Below, in pieces: positions 18,545-29,491 of a stretch of DNA of 64,000 bases. The notes beneath the pieces are model-generated. The model made no database searches, was not told the origin of the DNA, and saw only the letters and a program-made list of their open reading frames with translations. Source of the DNA: Amycolatopsis pretoriensis (GTDB taxonomy: Bacteria; Actinomycetota; Actinomycetes; Mycobacteriales; Pseudonocardiaceae); assembly GCF_900107925.1 (NCBI RefSeq), contig NZ_FNUJ01000008.1:372001-436000 (forward strand), read 5' to 3'. Position 1 is the first letter of the stretch. The number at the start of each line of letters is the position of its first letter. Both the position numbers and the translations under genes were made by a program.

Positions 18545-18564
18545 CTTGTCAACTTTGTGACAAG
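18545..18564. promoter_or_regulatory. inverted repeat CTTGTCA-N6-TGACAAG
   Basis: Perfect 7-bp arms (18545-18551 and 18558-18564) with a 6-base spacer lie about 140 bp upstream of the PucR start; a further TGACAAG half-site is at 18590-18596. It is either an operator for PucR or for the divergent gene at 18706; only the symmetry is observed. Confidence 0.35.
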
Positions 18565-18666
18565 TTCACCGAACCCCTCTGCAAAACGCTGACAAGTACC
18601 CCGCCGACTGCACCTTCACCTGCATACGAACGGACGAGCGCGCCCGCACTGCGGCCATCCGGCATT

Positions 18667-18690
18667 CTTGTATCATGTGGTTGATACAAG
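18667..18690 (+). promoter_or_regulatory. GntR/YtrA-type operator overlapping promoter
   Basis: CTTGTATCA (18667-18675), a 6-base spacer and TGATACAAG (18682-18690) form a perfect 9-bp inverted repeat 16 bases before ATG 18706. It contains a TATCAT -10-like box (18671-18676) and ends next to the ribosome site GAGGGAGG. The outer TGT...ACA fits the GntR-family half-site, and a GntR regulator is the second gene of this operon, so autorepression is likely. Confidence 0.65.
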
Positions 18691-18705
18691 CGAGGGAGGT
18701 CCGGC

Positions 18706-19401
18706 ATGCCGTGGGACAACGTACTGGCGGTCGCGCTCTTCACCGGGCTGATCGGGCTGGCGATCCTGATCGTGCTCTGGCCGGGTGAGAAGCACGGAAA
18801 GCGCTTGCTCGTGCGCTGGGGCGTCCCCGACCCGGACGCCGCCGAGGTCGCGCTGGCCGTCCGCTACCTGAAGCGGCGCCGGCTCTGGTACCCGTGGCTG
18901 TTCCTGGCGCTCCCGCCGCTGTTCGGTGACGCCGGGCTGGGCTCGATCGTCGCCACCCTGCTGCTCGGCGGCCTGATCGCCGAGCTGTTCGCCCAGCGGC
19001 CGTCCCGGAGCGCGCGGCGGGAGGCCGACCTCGCCCCGCGCCCGCTGGCGGTGATCACCCCGGCCTGGATGCTCGTGCTCGGCGCCCTGGCGGCCGCCGG
19101 ATCGGTCGCGCACCTCGTCGTGACGGCCCAGTGGAAGCTCCTCGCGTTCGCGGCGGGCACGACGGTGCTCTGCGCGGCGATCACGGCGCTGGCGGTCCGC
19201 CGCCCGGCCGCCGGCGCGGCGCGGGCCGACCTGGCGCTGCGCTGCCGCAGCGCGCGGGTGGCGATCGGCCTGGGCATCGGCGCGGTGACGGCGATCGGCT
19301 GGCCGGGCGGCAACCTGGTGTCGCTGCTGGTGGTGGTCGCGGGCGTGGCTGCGTTCCTGGCCGTGACGGCCCCGCTGAAACGGCTTCCGGCCGCGGCGTG
19401 A
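18706..19401 (+). CDS. multi-pass membrane protein of unknown function
   Basis: This encodes 231 residues with about six hydrophobic segments (VLAVALFTGLIGLAILIVL; YPWLFLALPPLF; IVATLLLGGLIAELF; AWMLVLGALAAAGSVAHLVV; LLAFAAGTTVLCAAITALAV; LLVVVAGVAAFLAV), so it is an integral membrane protein. There is no transporter signature. It is co-transcribed with the GntR regulator that overlaps its stop (GTGA), under the operator at 18667. YtrA-type GntR regulators often control membrane or ABC-transporter genes, so a role in envelope stress or export is possible but not shown. Confidence 0.75.
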   Translation: MPWDNVLAVALFTGLIGLAILIVLWPGEKHGKRLLVRWGVPDPDAAEVALAVRYLKRRRLWYPWLFLALPPLFGDAGLGSIVATLLLGGLIAELFAQRPSRSARREADLAPRPLAVITPAWMLVLGALAAAGSVAHLVVTAQWKLLAFAAGTTVLCAAITALAVRRPAAGAARADLALRCRSARVAIGLGIGAVTAIGWPGGNLVSLLVVVAGVAAFLAVTAPLKRLPAAA

Positions 19402-19757
19402 AGATCGTCGTCGACACAGAGAACGGGCTGGCGCCGTGGCGGCAGGTACACGACCAGGTGGTCCACGCGGTCACGACGGGCGCGCTGGCCGAAGGCACGC
19501 GCCTGCCGCCGATCCGCCAGCTGGCCCGGGACCTGGGACTGGCGTCCGGAACGGTGGCTCGCGCGTACCGCGAGCTGGAGGCGGCGGGCTGGGTGACGAC
19601 GGCCCGGGCCCGCGGCACCGTCGTGACGCTCCCGGAGGGCCGCCCGGCCCCGGCGGAACTCCTCCTCAAGGCCGCGGCGACTTACGCGACCCAGGCCCAG
19701 GACATCGGCGCCGACCTGGAGACGGCGATCAACGCCCTTCGCGCGGCGTGGCCATGA
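19398..19757 (+). CDS. GntR-family (YtrA-type) transcriptional regulator
   Basis: This encodes 119 residues, the short length typical of the YtrA subfamily: a winged helix-turn-helix (PWRQVHDQVVHAVTTGALAEG, then LPPIRQLARDLGLASGTVAR) and a short dimerisation tail with no ligand domain. GTG start overlaps the membrane-protein stop. It most likely binds the CTTGTATCA palindrome upstream of its own operon as a repressor. Its 3' end overlaps the convergent arginase-fold gene by 29 bases. Confidence 0.85.
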   Translation: MKIVVDTENGLAPWRQVHDQVVHAVTTGALAEGTRLPPIRQLARDLGLASGTVARAYRELEAAGWVTTARARGTVVTLPEGRPAPAELLLKAAATYATQAQDIGADLETAINALRAAWP

Positions 19758-20535
19758 GCAGCCGGCCCACGGCGGCCAGGACCGGTTCCAGCACCTCGAC
19801 CTCACGCGCTGTTCCCACGCACTCGGTGATGCCCGCGCCGATGACCTCGTACCCGGCGAGCCCGTCGAGGGCGGCGACCAGCTGAGGGATCGTCCAGCCG
19901 TCCGGCTCCGGGTAGTTGAGACCCGGGAACTCCGAAGGATCGAGCACGTCGAGATCCACGTGCACGTACAGCTTTTCCACACCGGTCAAGGCATCCAGCG
20001 ACGTCACCGCCAAACCCCGTGAGACGGCCGCCCGTTCCTCCGGGTCGAACACCCGCGTCCCGAGCAGAGCCACGCGCCCCGGCTCCAGAGCCGGCGCCGC
20101 CGCGAACTCCGGGTCATCCTCCCCGAACAGCGACCGCAGCACCATCCCGTGGAACGCCCCCGACGGCGACGTCGAGGCCGTGTTCAGGTCGGGGTGCGCG
20201 TCGAACCACGCGACGCCCAGGCCCGGCCCGTACCGGAACCGGGCCACGCCGATCGGGATCAGCTCGACCCCGCAGTCGCCGCCGATCGTCAGGACCGGGC
20301 CGCCCGGGGCTTCCAGCGCCGCCAGCTGCGCCGCCCGGTTCGGACCCGTGAGCACCGCGCGGGAGGACACCCCGCCGTCCACTTCGGACACTTCGGGCGT
20401 CTGCCGGACGTGGTGCACCGGCCGGCCGAGCACGTGCCCGGCCAGCTCGGCGAGCGCGAGGCACCCGTCCGGCAGCTCCGCCGCCCGCGATCCCACGGCG
20501 CCTTGGCGCTGCGGGACCGCGTTGATCAGCGTCAT
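19729..20535 (-). CDS. arginase/agmatinase-fold (ureohydrolase) protein
   Basis: This encodes 268 residues. Metal-binding motifs of the ureohydrolase family are FDAHPDLN (Asp112, His114, Asp116) and HVDLDVLDP (Asp194, Asp196). The first motif, normally GGDH, reads GGDC with Cys88, so one ligand to the dinuclear centre is changed. This may mark a subfamily with a different metal or substrate rather than an arginase. The ATG overlaps the pyc stop (ATGA), so it is translationally coupled to pyruvate carboxylase. Confidence 0.8.
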   Translation of the reverse strand: MTLINAVPQRQGAVGSRAAELPDGCLALAELAGHVLGRPVHHVRQTPEVSEVDGGVSSRAVLTGPNRAAQLAALEAPGGPVLTIGGDCGVELIPIGVARFRYGPGLGVAWFDAHPDLNTASTSPSGAFHGMVLRSLFGEDDPEFAAAPALEPGRVALLGTRVFDPEERAAVSRGLAVTSLDALTGVEKLYVHVDLDVLDPSEFPGLNYPEPDGWTIPQLVAALDGLAGYEVIGAGITECVGTAREVEVLEPVLAAVGRLLMATPREGR

Positions 20536-23500
20536 TCCAGGACGAGCAGGAGGTCGCCGCCCTCGACCTGCTGGACGGAGTTGATCGCCAGCCGGCCGAC
20601 CTTGCCGCCCGCGGACGCGGTGATCGACGCCTCCATCTTCATGGCCTCGATCGTCGCGACCGTCGCCCCGGCCTCGACCGTGTCGCCCTCGGAAACCTGC
20701 AGCGTGACGACGCCGGCGAACGGCGCCGCAACCTGCTTCGGGTTGCCCTTCTCCGCCTTCTCGGTCGCCGGGATGTCCGAGGCGATCGAGCGGTCGCGGA
20801 TCTGGATCGGCCGCAGCTGGCCGTTGAGCGTCGACATCACCGTGCGGACGCCGCGCTCGTCGGCCTCGCCGATCGCCTCCAGCTCGATGAGCAGCCGGAC
20901 GCCCGGCTCGAGGTCGACCGCGTACTCCTCCCCCGGGCGCAGCCCGTAGAAGAAGTCCTTGCTGGGCAGCACGGACGTGTCGCCGTAGGCCTCGCGGTGC
21001 GCCTCGAACTCCTTGGTGGGCGCCGGGAACAGCAGCCGGTTGAGCGTCCGGCGCGGGTGCTCCGCCAGCGCGGAACGGTCCTCTTCGGACAGTTCCGCCA
21101 CCGGCTTCGCCGCCGCCCGGCCTTCGAGGGCCTTGGTGCGGAACGGCTCCGGCCAGCCGCCCGGCGGGTCGCCGAGCTCGCCGCGCAGGAAGCCGATCAC
21201 CGAGTCGGGGATGTCGAACTTGTTCGGCTCCGCCTCGAAGTCGGCCGGCGAGACGCCCGCACCGACCAGGTGCAGCGCGAGGTCGCCGACGACCTTCGAC
21301 GACGGCGTCACCTTCACCAGGTGCCCGAGGATCTTGTCGGCGGCGGCGTACATCGCCTCGATGTCCTCGAACCGGTCGCCCAGGCCGAGCGCGATGGCCT
21401 GCGTGCGCAGGTTCGACAGCTGACCGCCGGGGATCTCGTGGTCGTAGACGCGCCCGGTCGGCGAGGCCAGCCCGGCCTCGAACGGCGCGTAGATCTTGCG
21501 CACGCTCTCCCAGTACGGCTCCAGCTCCCCGATCGCCCGCAGGTCCAGCCCGGTGGTGCGCGCGGAGTGGTCGGTGGCCGCCACGATCGACGACAGCGAC
21601 GGCTGCGACGTCGTGCCCGCCATCGACGAGACCGCGCCGTCGACGGCGTCCGCGCCCGCGTTGATCGCCGCGAGGTAGGTGGCCAGCTGGCCACCCGCGG
21701 TGTCGTGGGTGTGGATGTGCACCGGCAGGTCGAACTCCTTGCGCAGCGCGGTGACCAGCTTGGTCGCCGCGGGCGCGCGCAGCAGCCCGGCCATGTCCTT
21801 GATCGCCAGGACGTGCGCCCCGGCGCCGACGATCTGCTCGGCCAGCTTGAGGTAGTAGTCGAGCGTGTAGAGCTTCTCGCCCGGGTCGGACAGGTCCGAG
21901 GTGTAGCAGAGCGCCACCTCGGCGACCGCGGACCCGGTCTCGCGCACGGCTTCGATGGCCGGGCGCATCTGCTCGACGTCGTTGAGCGCGTCGAAGATCC
22001 GGAAGATGTCGATACCGGTCTTCGTGGCTTCTTCGACGAAGGCGTTCGTCACCTCGGTCGGGTACGGCGTGTATCCGACGGTGTTGCGCCCGCGCAGCAG
22101 CATCTGGAGGCAGATGTTCGGCACGGCCTCGCGCAGTGCGGCCAGGCGCTCCCACGGGTCCTCGGCGAGGAACCGCAGCGCCACGTCGTAGGTCGCGCCG
22201 CCCCAGCACTCCAGCGACAGCAGTTCCGGGAGCGTGTTCGCGACGACCGGTGCCACCGCCAAGAGGTCCTTCGTGCGCACGCGGGTGGCGAGCAGCGACT
22301 GGTGCGCGTCGCGGAACGTCGTGTCGGTGACGCCGATGTGCGGCGACTCCCGCAGCCAGCGCGCGAACCCGGCCGGGCCCAGCTCGACGAGCTTCTGCTT
22401 CGACCCCGGCGCCGGCTCGGCGTCCTTCGCGAGCTTCGGCAGCTTGAGCGTGGCGTCCGGCGTCTTCGGGCGTTCGCCGTTCGGCTTGTTGACCGTCTGG
22501 TCGGCGAGGTAGGTCAGCAGCCGCGTGCCGCGGTCGGCGGACTGCCGGGCGGTGAGCAGCTCCGGGCGCTGTTCGATGAACGACGTCGTGACGCGCCCGG
22601 CGCGGAAGTCCTCGTCGTCCAGAACCGCCTGCAGGAACGGGATGTTCGTCGCGACACCGCGGATCCGGAACTCGGCGACGGCCCGGCGCGCGCGGCCGAC
22701 GGCGGTCTTGAAGTCGCGGCCGCGGCAGGTGAGCTTCACCAGCAGCGAGTCGAAGTGCGCGCTGATCTCGGTGCCGGAGAAGGCGGTGCCGCCGTCGAGC
22801 CGGATGCCCGAGCCGCCCGGCGAGCGGTAGGCGGAGATCATGCCGGTGTCCGGGCGGAAGCCGTTGGCCGGGTCTTCGGTGGTGATGCGGCACTGCAGCG
22901 CGGCGCCGCGCAGGTAGATCTTGTCCTGGCTCAGGCCCAGGTCGTCGAGGGTCTCGCCGGAGGCGATCCGCAGCTGGGACTGCACGAGGTCGACGTCGGT
23001 GACCTCTTCGGTGACCGTGTGCTCGACCTGGATGCGCGGGTTCATCTCGATGAAGACGTGGTTGCCCTGCTTGTCGAGCAGGAACTCGACGGTGCCGGCG
23101 TTGCGGTAGCCGATCTGCTTCGCGAACTTCACGGCGTCCGCGCAGATCCGGTCGCGCAGCTCGGGGTCGAGGTTCGGCGCCGGGGCCAGCTCGACGACCT
23201 TCTGGTGGCGCCGCTGCACCGAGCAGTCGCGCTCGTAGAGGTGGATGATGTTGCCCGCGCCGTCGGCGAGGATCTGCACCTCGATGTGCCGCGGCTCGAC
23301 GACGGCCTTCTCCAGGAAGACGGTCGGGTCGCCGAAGGCGGACTCGGCCTCGCGCGCGGCGGCCTCGATGGACTCGCGCAGCTGGGCGGGGTCCTCGACG
23401 CGGCGCATGCCACGCCCGCCACCACCGGCGACGGCCTTCACGAACACCGGGAAGCCCAGCTCTTCGGCCGCGGCGACCAGCGCGTCGACGTCGCTGGAGG

Positions 23501-23909
23501 GTTCGGACGACCCGAGCACCGGCACGCCCGCCTCGCGCGCGGCCTTGACCGCGCGGGCCTTGTTGCCGGTGAGCTCGAGGATGTCGGCGCTCGGCCCGAC
23601 GAAGGTGATGCCCGCTTCTTCGCACGCGCGCGCGAGGTCGGGGTTCTCCGAGAGGAAGCCGTACCCGGGGTAGACGGCGTCGGCCCCCGCCTTCTTCGCG
23701 GCGGCGACGATCTCGTCGACCGAGAGGTAGGCGCGCACGGGGTGACCGGGTTCGCCGATCTCGTACGCCTCGTCGGCCTTCAGCCGGTGCAGGGAGTTGC
23801 GGTCTTCGTGCGGAAACACGGCGACGGTCCCCGCGCCCAGTTCGTAGCCGGCGCGGAACGCTCGGATCGCGATCTCCCCGCGGTTGGCCACCAGCACCTT
23901 GCGGAACAT
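20532..23909 (-). CDS. pyc: pyruvate carboxylase
   Basis: This encodes 1125 residues, the full length of single-chain pyruvate carboxylase, which makes oxaloacetate from pyruvate, bicarbonate and ATP (anaplerosis). Order: biotin carboxylase (about 1-450, KVLVANRGEIAIRAF, ATP loop GGGGRGMR, EMNPRIQVEHTVTEE), carboxyltransferase (about 510-970, DTTFRDAHQSLLATRVR, HTHDTAGGQ) and biotin carrier domain at the C-terminus with the biotin lysine in EAMKMEA. ATG 23909 (MFRKVLVANRG) is preferred over an upstream in-frame start because the family begins there and an AAGGACC site precedes it. The arginase-fold gene overlaps its stop. Confidence 0.97.
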   Translation of the reverse strand: MFRKVLVANRGEIAIRAFRAGYELGAGTVAVFPHEDRNSLHRLKADEAYEIGEPGHPVRAYLSVDEIVAAAKKAGADAVYPGYGFLSENPDLARACEEAGITFVGPSADILELTGNKARAVKAAREAGVPVLGSSEPSSDVDALVAAAEELGFPVFVKAVAGGGGRGMRRVEDPAQLRESIEAAAREAESAFGDPTVFLEKAVVEPRHIEVQILADGAGNIIHLYERDCSVQRRHQKVVELAPAPNLDPELRDRICADAVKFAKQIGYRNAGTVEFLLDKQGNHVFIEMNPRIQVEHTVTEEVTDVDLVQSQLRIASGETLDDLGLSQDKIYLRGAALQCRITTEDPANGFRPDTGMISAYRSPGGSGIRLDGGTAFSGTEISAHFDSLLVKLTCRGRDFKTAVGRARRAVAEFRIRGVATNIPFLQAVLDDEDFRAGRVTTSFIEQRPELLTARQSADRGTRLLTYLADQTVNKPNGERPKTPDATLKLPKLAKDAEPAPGSKQKLVELGPAGFARWLRESPHIGVTDTTFRDAHQSLLATRVRTKDLLAVAPVVANTLPELLSLECWGGATYDVALRFLAEDPWERLAALREAVPNICLQMLLRGRNTVGYTPYPTEVTNAFVEEATKTGIDIFRIFDALNDVEQMRPAIEAVRETGSAVAEVALCYTSDLSDPGEKLYTLDYYLKLAEQIVGAGAHVLAIKDMAGLLRAPAATKLVTALRKEFDLPVHIHTHDTAGGQLATYLAAINAGADAVDGAVSSMAGTTSQPSLSSIVAATDHSARTTGLDLRAIGELEPYWESVRKIYAPFEAGLASPTGRVYDHEIPGGQLSNLRTQAIALGLGDRFEDIEAMYAAADKILGHLVKVTPSSKVVGDLALHLVGAGVSPADFEAEPNKFDIPDSVIGFLRGELGDPPGGWPEPFRTKALEGRAAAKPVAELSEEDRSALAEHPRRTLNRLLFPAPTKEFEAHREAYGDTSVLPSKDFFYGLRPGEEYAVDLEPGVRLLIELEAIGEADERGVRTVMSTLNGQLRPIQIRDRSIASDIPATEKAEKGNPKQVAAPFAGVVTLQVSEGDTVEAGATVATIEAMKMEASITASAGGKVGRLAINSVQQVEGGDLLLVLE

Positions 23910-24042
23910 GCCCGGTCCTTCCCATTTGGATCGGTAAGTCAACGCACGTTACCCGGTTCTTCCCGCTCTGCGGGAGTTCTGTCCCGGGTGATGGACATCA
24001 TGCGCCGCTGGAGGTTGGCCGGGGGAGCGTCTGGGCAGCTTG

Positions 24043-24951
24043 TCAGGATCCCGGTGGCGCGTAAAGCAGCCGGTTGGCCGTGCCGTCCGGGACGCCCTGC
24101 AGCGCGTTCGCCGTCGCGCTTTGAACAAGCGCTTGCTCCACCTGGCCAGGGCTGGATTCCGGGTGCTGGGCCAGGTAGAGCGCGGCTACGCCGGCCGCGA
24201 AGGCCGCCGCCATCGACGTGCCCGACTCGGGCCCCGCGCCGGTGCCGCCCGCGACCGGGCCGGGGACGTCGGCACCCGGGGCGTAGAGGTCGACGTCCTG
24301 GCCGAAGTTCGACGCCTTGTCCGGGTGGTCCTGGGCGTCGGTGGCCCCGACGGTCAGCGCCTCGGCGACCCGGCCCGGGGAGAAGCCGCTGGCGTCCGCG
24401 GCCTCGCTGCCCGCCGGAACGGCGATCGGGACCACGGCGGCGAGGCGCTTGACGGCGGCGTCGAGCTGGTCGTTCGGGACCCCGCCGATGCCGAGGACGG
24501 CGACGGCGGGTTGCTGGGCGTTCTGCGTGACCCAGTCGATGCCGGCGATGATCTGGTCGGTGGCGCCGCCGCCGTCCTTGTCGAGCACCCGCACGGGCAC
24601 GATCTGCGCACCCTTCGCGACGCCGTAGTCCTTGCCGGCGGCGATCCCGGCGAGGCGGGTGCCGTGACCGTTGGTGTCGGACGTGTCGGAGCCGCCGTTC
24701 AGGAAGTCCCGTCCCGGGGCGACGCGGCCCTGGAAGTCGGGGTGCTTCGCGTCGACGCCGCTGTCGATGACGTAGATGGAGACGCCTTCGGCCGCGGTGG
24801 CGTAGTGGTAGGCGTGGTCGAGCCCGGTGCGCTGGTCGATCCGGTCGAGACCCCAGCTGGGCGGGTCGGCCTGCACACCGCCGTCGGCGAGGGCAGGGGT
24901 CTGCCCGGCGAGCACGATCGCCACGGCCGCGGCCACTGTCGCTGTCTTCAT
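24043..24951 (-). CDS. secreted subtilisin-like (S8) protein, altered oxyanion residue
   Basis: This encodes 302 residues with a Sec signal (MKTATVAAAVAIVLAG, cleavage after ALA at 22). The catalytic triad is present: Asp63 in YVIDSGVD, His96 in TNGHGTRLAG, Ser246 in SGTSMAAAFAAG. The oxyanion-hole asparagine, normally in AAGN, is Ser182 (VPAGSEA), and the usual substrate-binding SLGG strand reads GIGG. Activity may be low or absent. Its start is 37 bases downstream of the caspase-like gene stop on the same strand, so the two are probably one operon. Confidence 0.8.
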   Translation of the reverse strand: MKTATVAAAVAIVLAGQTPALADGGVQADPPSWGLDRIDQRTGLDHAYHYATAAEGVSIYVIDSGVDAKHPDFQGRVAPGRDFLNGGSDTSDTNGHGTRLAGIAAGKDYGVAKGAQIVPVRVLDKDGGGATDQIIAGIDWVTQNAQQPAVAVLGIGGVPNDQLDAAVKRLAAVVPIAVPAGSEAADASGFSPGRVAEALTVGATDAQDHPDKASNFGQDVDLYAPGADVPGPVAGGTGAGPESGTSMAAAFAAGVAALYLAQHPESSPGQVEQALVQSATANALQGVPDGTANRLLYAPPGS

Positions 24952-24988
24952 GATCGTCGTGGTACCCCGGCGGTGGCGAGGTGACAAC

Positions 24989-27209
<2,221 letters not shown>

Positions 27210-27263
27210 ACCGGTAGGAAACGCCCACGCGACGCGTTACGGCAAGCAGCCGAACGGGCACAC

Positions 27264-28397
27264 CTATTCAGCGTCCGAACGGAAAATCGTTTCCTGCCCT
27301 TTCAGGCAGACCACCGCGTCGAACGCCAAAGCGACGTCGACCGCCACGTTCATGTGCGCGTGCCGGATGCCCGTCGCCACGGGACGCGCGACCACGCACG
27401 GCGCTTCGGCGGCCAGCGCCGCCTCGACACTGCCGTCCGCCGGCGCTTCCAGGGCCTGCTCGAACATCCGGAAGCCGAGCGGGAACGCGTCGTCGGGCGC
27501 GAGCCCGGTCGTCGTCCCCGAGACGGCCGTCATGGCCAGCGCGAAATAACGATCGCCCAGCTCGGCGGCCAGGTGCGTGCCCGCGGACGGCGCCGTCATG
27601 CCCGGCATCGGCGAGAACGGCACGCGCTGGAGGTGTCCGTTGTGGAGCATCAGCACGATCTTCTCGCCCGGGTGCCGGCGACGCAGCAGCCGCACGGTCG
27701 CCGCCATGTACGTGTCCCGCGAAGAACTCTGCGGCTCCGGCGCCTGCCCGGCCATCAGCGCGGCCAGCTCCCGCAGGTACAGGTCGACGCGCAGCGCGCC
27801 CTCCGCGTCGTGGGCGGCCTCCGGCGCCAGCGACTCGACGTGTCCTTTGAGGACGGTCAGCGCCGCGGTGGCCGCATCCCGCGCTGCCACGTCCATGGCG
27901 GCGTACCGACCCGGCGCGACCGCGCTGCTCACCGACGCGTACGGCTCGCAGGCCGCCAACGCCGTGTCCACAAGAGACACATTGGCGGGATCGACCCGCG
28001 CCAGGACTTCGCGGACCGCGCGCAGCGAAGGCACCGGTGACCCGGCCGAACTCGGCACGTCCAGCCCGGAGAACCGGACCTCGCGACCCCGCAGCCAGGT
28101 CAGCATCGAGTGCACTTCGGCCGAGTCGCCGAGGCCGAAGGTGAAGCCGTCCCGGGCGACGTCGGCGACCTCGCCGGGTCCGCCCCGCAGCCAGGTGTCG
28201 ACCAGGCGCCCTTCGGGAAACCCGCCCTCGAACCCCAGCACGGTGAACCCGCGCTCGGCGACGAGGTACCGCAGGAGACGGTCGCGCAGCACGCCGAACT
28301 CGCGGATGTGGTGGTTGTTCTCGCCGAGGGCGACGACCTCGGCGTCGCCGATCAGCTCGGCGATGGAGGCGACGTCGACGGAGTCGGTTTCTGGCAT
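27264..28397 (-). CDS. erythromycin-esterase-family protein
   Basis: This encodes 377 residues. The family hallmarks are VALGENNHHIREF near the start (Glu/His of the active site), LGFEGGFPEG and VLMLHNGHLQR. Erythromycin esterases open macrolactones, but most chromosomal homologues have unknown substrates, so macrolide resistance should not be assumed. ATG 28397 was chosen at the MPETDSVDVASIAELIGD start; longer frames overlap the divergent TetR gene. The 31-base gap to that gene must hold both promoters, so the TetR protein probably controls it. Confidence 0.8.
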   Translation of the reverse strand: MPETDSVDVASIAELIGDAEVVALGENNHHIREFGVLRDRLLRYLVAERGFTVLGFEGGFPEGRLVDTWLRGGPGEVADVARDGFTFGLGDSAEVHSMLTWLRGREVRFSGLDVPSSAGSPVPSLRAVREVLARVDPANVSLVDTALAACEPYASVSSAVAPGRYAAMDVAARDAATAALTVLKGHVESLAPEAAHDAEGALRVDLYLRELAALMAGQAPEPQSSSRDTYMAATVRLLRRRHPGEKIVLMLHNGHLQRVPFSPMPGMTAPSAGTHLAAELGDRYFALAMTAVSGTTTGLAPDDAFPLGFRMFEQALEAPADGSVEAALAAEAPCVVARPVATGIRHAHMNVAVDVALAFDAVVCLKGQETIFRSDAE

Positions 28398-28428
28398 ACT
28401 GGGCACACTAACGCAACAGGAGTAGCAG

Positions 28429-29064
28429 TTGGCAACCGAGATTTCCGGGACCAAGCGCCCGGGCGGCCGCACCGAGCGGACCCGCCTCGCCGCGCTGAAC
28501 GCCACCCTCGAGCTGCTCGGCGAACGCGGGTACGCGGAGCTGACCGTCGAGGCGGTCGCCGAACGCTCCGGCGTCCACAAGACGACGCTCTACCGCCGCT
28601 GGGAGTCCGCCGAAGGCCTGGTCGCCGCGGCTTTGCTGATGGGCACCGAGCAGGAGTGGACCGCGCCGGACACCGGTTCGCTGGAGGGCGACCTGCGCGG
28701 GATCAACCTGGAGCTGGTGCACTACTTCACCTCGCCCGGCGAGCGCGAGCTGCCGACGGCGTCGATCTCGGCGGCGTTCCTGTCACCCCGCGCGGCGGAC
28801 GCACTGCAGGAGTTCTACGTCGACCGCCACGCCCGTTCGGCGGTCGTGGTCGACCGGGCCGTCGAACGCGGCGAGGTCCCGGCGGGCACCGACGCGGTCG
28901 AGGTCGTGCGGGTCGCCTGCGGGCCCATCTTCTACCGCCTGTTCGTCTCCCGCGAGGGCGTCAGCAAAGAAGACGCCGGAGTCGCCGCCAAAGCCGCCGC
29001 GGCCGCCGCGAAAGCCGGCGTGTTCACGGCAGCGAACGCCGGTACCGCAGTTCCTCCAGCGTGA
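28429..29064 (+). CDS. TetR-family transcriptional regulator
   Basis: This encodes 211 residues. The N-terminal helix-turn-helix (LNATLELLGERGYAELTVEAVAERSGVHKTTLYRRW) is a textbook TetR domain, followed by a helical ligand domain that ends in an Ala-rich tail. TTG start at 28429 has CAGGAG 7 bases upstream. Divergent orientation with only 31 bases to the esterase-like gene suggests it represses that gene and itself. The 3' end overlaps the convergent acetyltransferase gene by 41 bases. Confidence 0.87.
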   Translation: MATEISGTKRPGGRTERTRLAALNATLELLGERGYAELTVEAVAERSGVHKTTLYRRWESAEGLVAAALLMGTEQEWTAPDTGSLEGDLRGINLELVHYFTSPGERELPTASISAAFLSPRAADALQEFYVDRHARSAVVVDRAVERGEVPAGTDAVEVVRVACGPIFYRLFVSREGVSKEDAGVAAKAAAAAAKAGVFTAANAGTAVPPA

Positions 29065-29491
29065 CGCGGCCGTCGTCGATCGTCTCGGTCTGCGACGCGC
29101 CGTCGGCCACCCAGCCCTGCCGGACGTAGAAGGCCTTCGCGCGCTCGTTCGTCGCGAGCACCCACAAGATGGCGCTGTCGCCGGGCAGCTCTTCGACGAC
29201 CCGGTCGTGCAGCGCCCGGCCGACGCCCCGCCCCCAGTGCTCCGGCAGCAGGTAGAGCGCGTAGAGCTGCCCGGGCCCGAAGGCGGCGAACCCCGCGATG
29301 ACGCCGTCGTCGTCGGCGACCAGCACCCGGCCGCCATCCCTGATCTGCCGAGCCCACGCCGCCGCGCGGGGCTCCACCGACAGCCCGGCGAGGAAGTCCG
29401 CCGGGATCAACCCTTCGTAAGCCGCCTGCCACGACCGCACGTGGACCTCGCCGATCGTGGGCGCGTCGGCCACCGTGGCGTCGCGGATCAC
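29024..29491 (-). CDS. GNAT-family N-acetyltransferase
   Basis: This encodes 155 residues. The acetyl-CoA binding region is seen as LYALYLLPEHWGRGVGRALHDRV (motif A, Q/RxxGxG/A type) and the C-terminal ATNERAKAFYVRQGW is the GNAT motif B. Start GTG 29491 overlaps the recG stop (GTGA), so it is coupled to recG. Substrate unknown. Confidence 0.85.
   Translation of the reverse strand: MIRDATVADAPTIGEVHVRSWQAAYEGLIPADFLAGLSVEPRAAAWARQIRDGGRVLVADDDGVIAGFAAFGPGQLYALYLLPEHWGRGVGRALHDRVVEELPGDSAILWVLATNERAKAFYVRQGWVADGASQTETIDDGRVTLEELRYRRSLP

Noticed and set aside
20997..24452. Long plus-strand open frame (about 1150 codons) opposite pyc
   Set aside because: It runs antisense to pyruvate carboxylase with Arg/Gly/Asp-rich, non-protein-like composition; it is a GC-bias shadow.
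27264..28397. Macrolide resistance gene
   Set aside because: Family membership is clear but most chromosomal relatives have unknown substrates, so resistance is not claimed.
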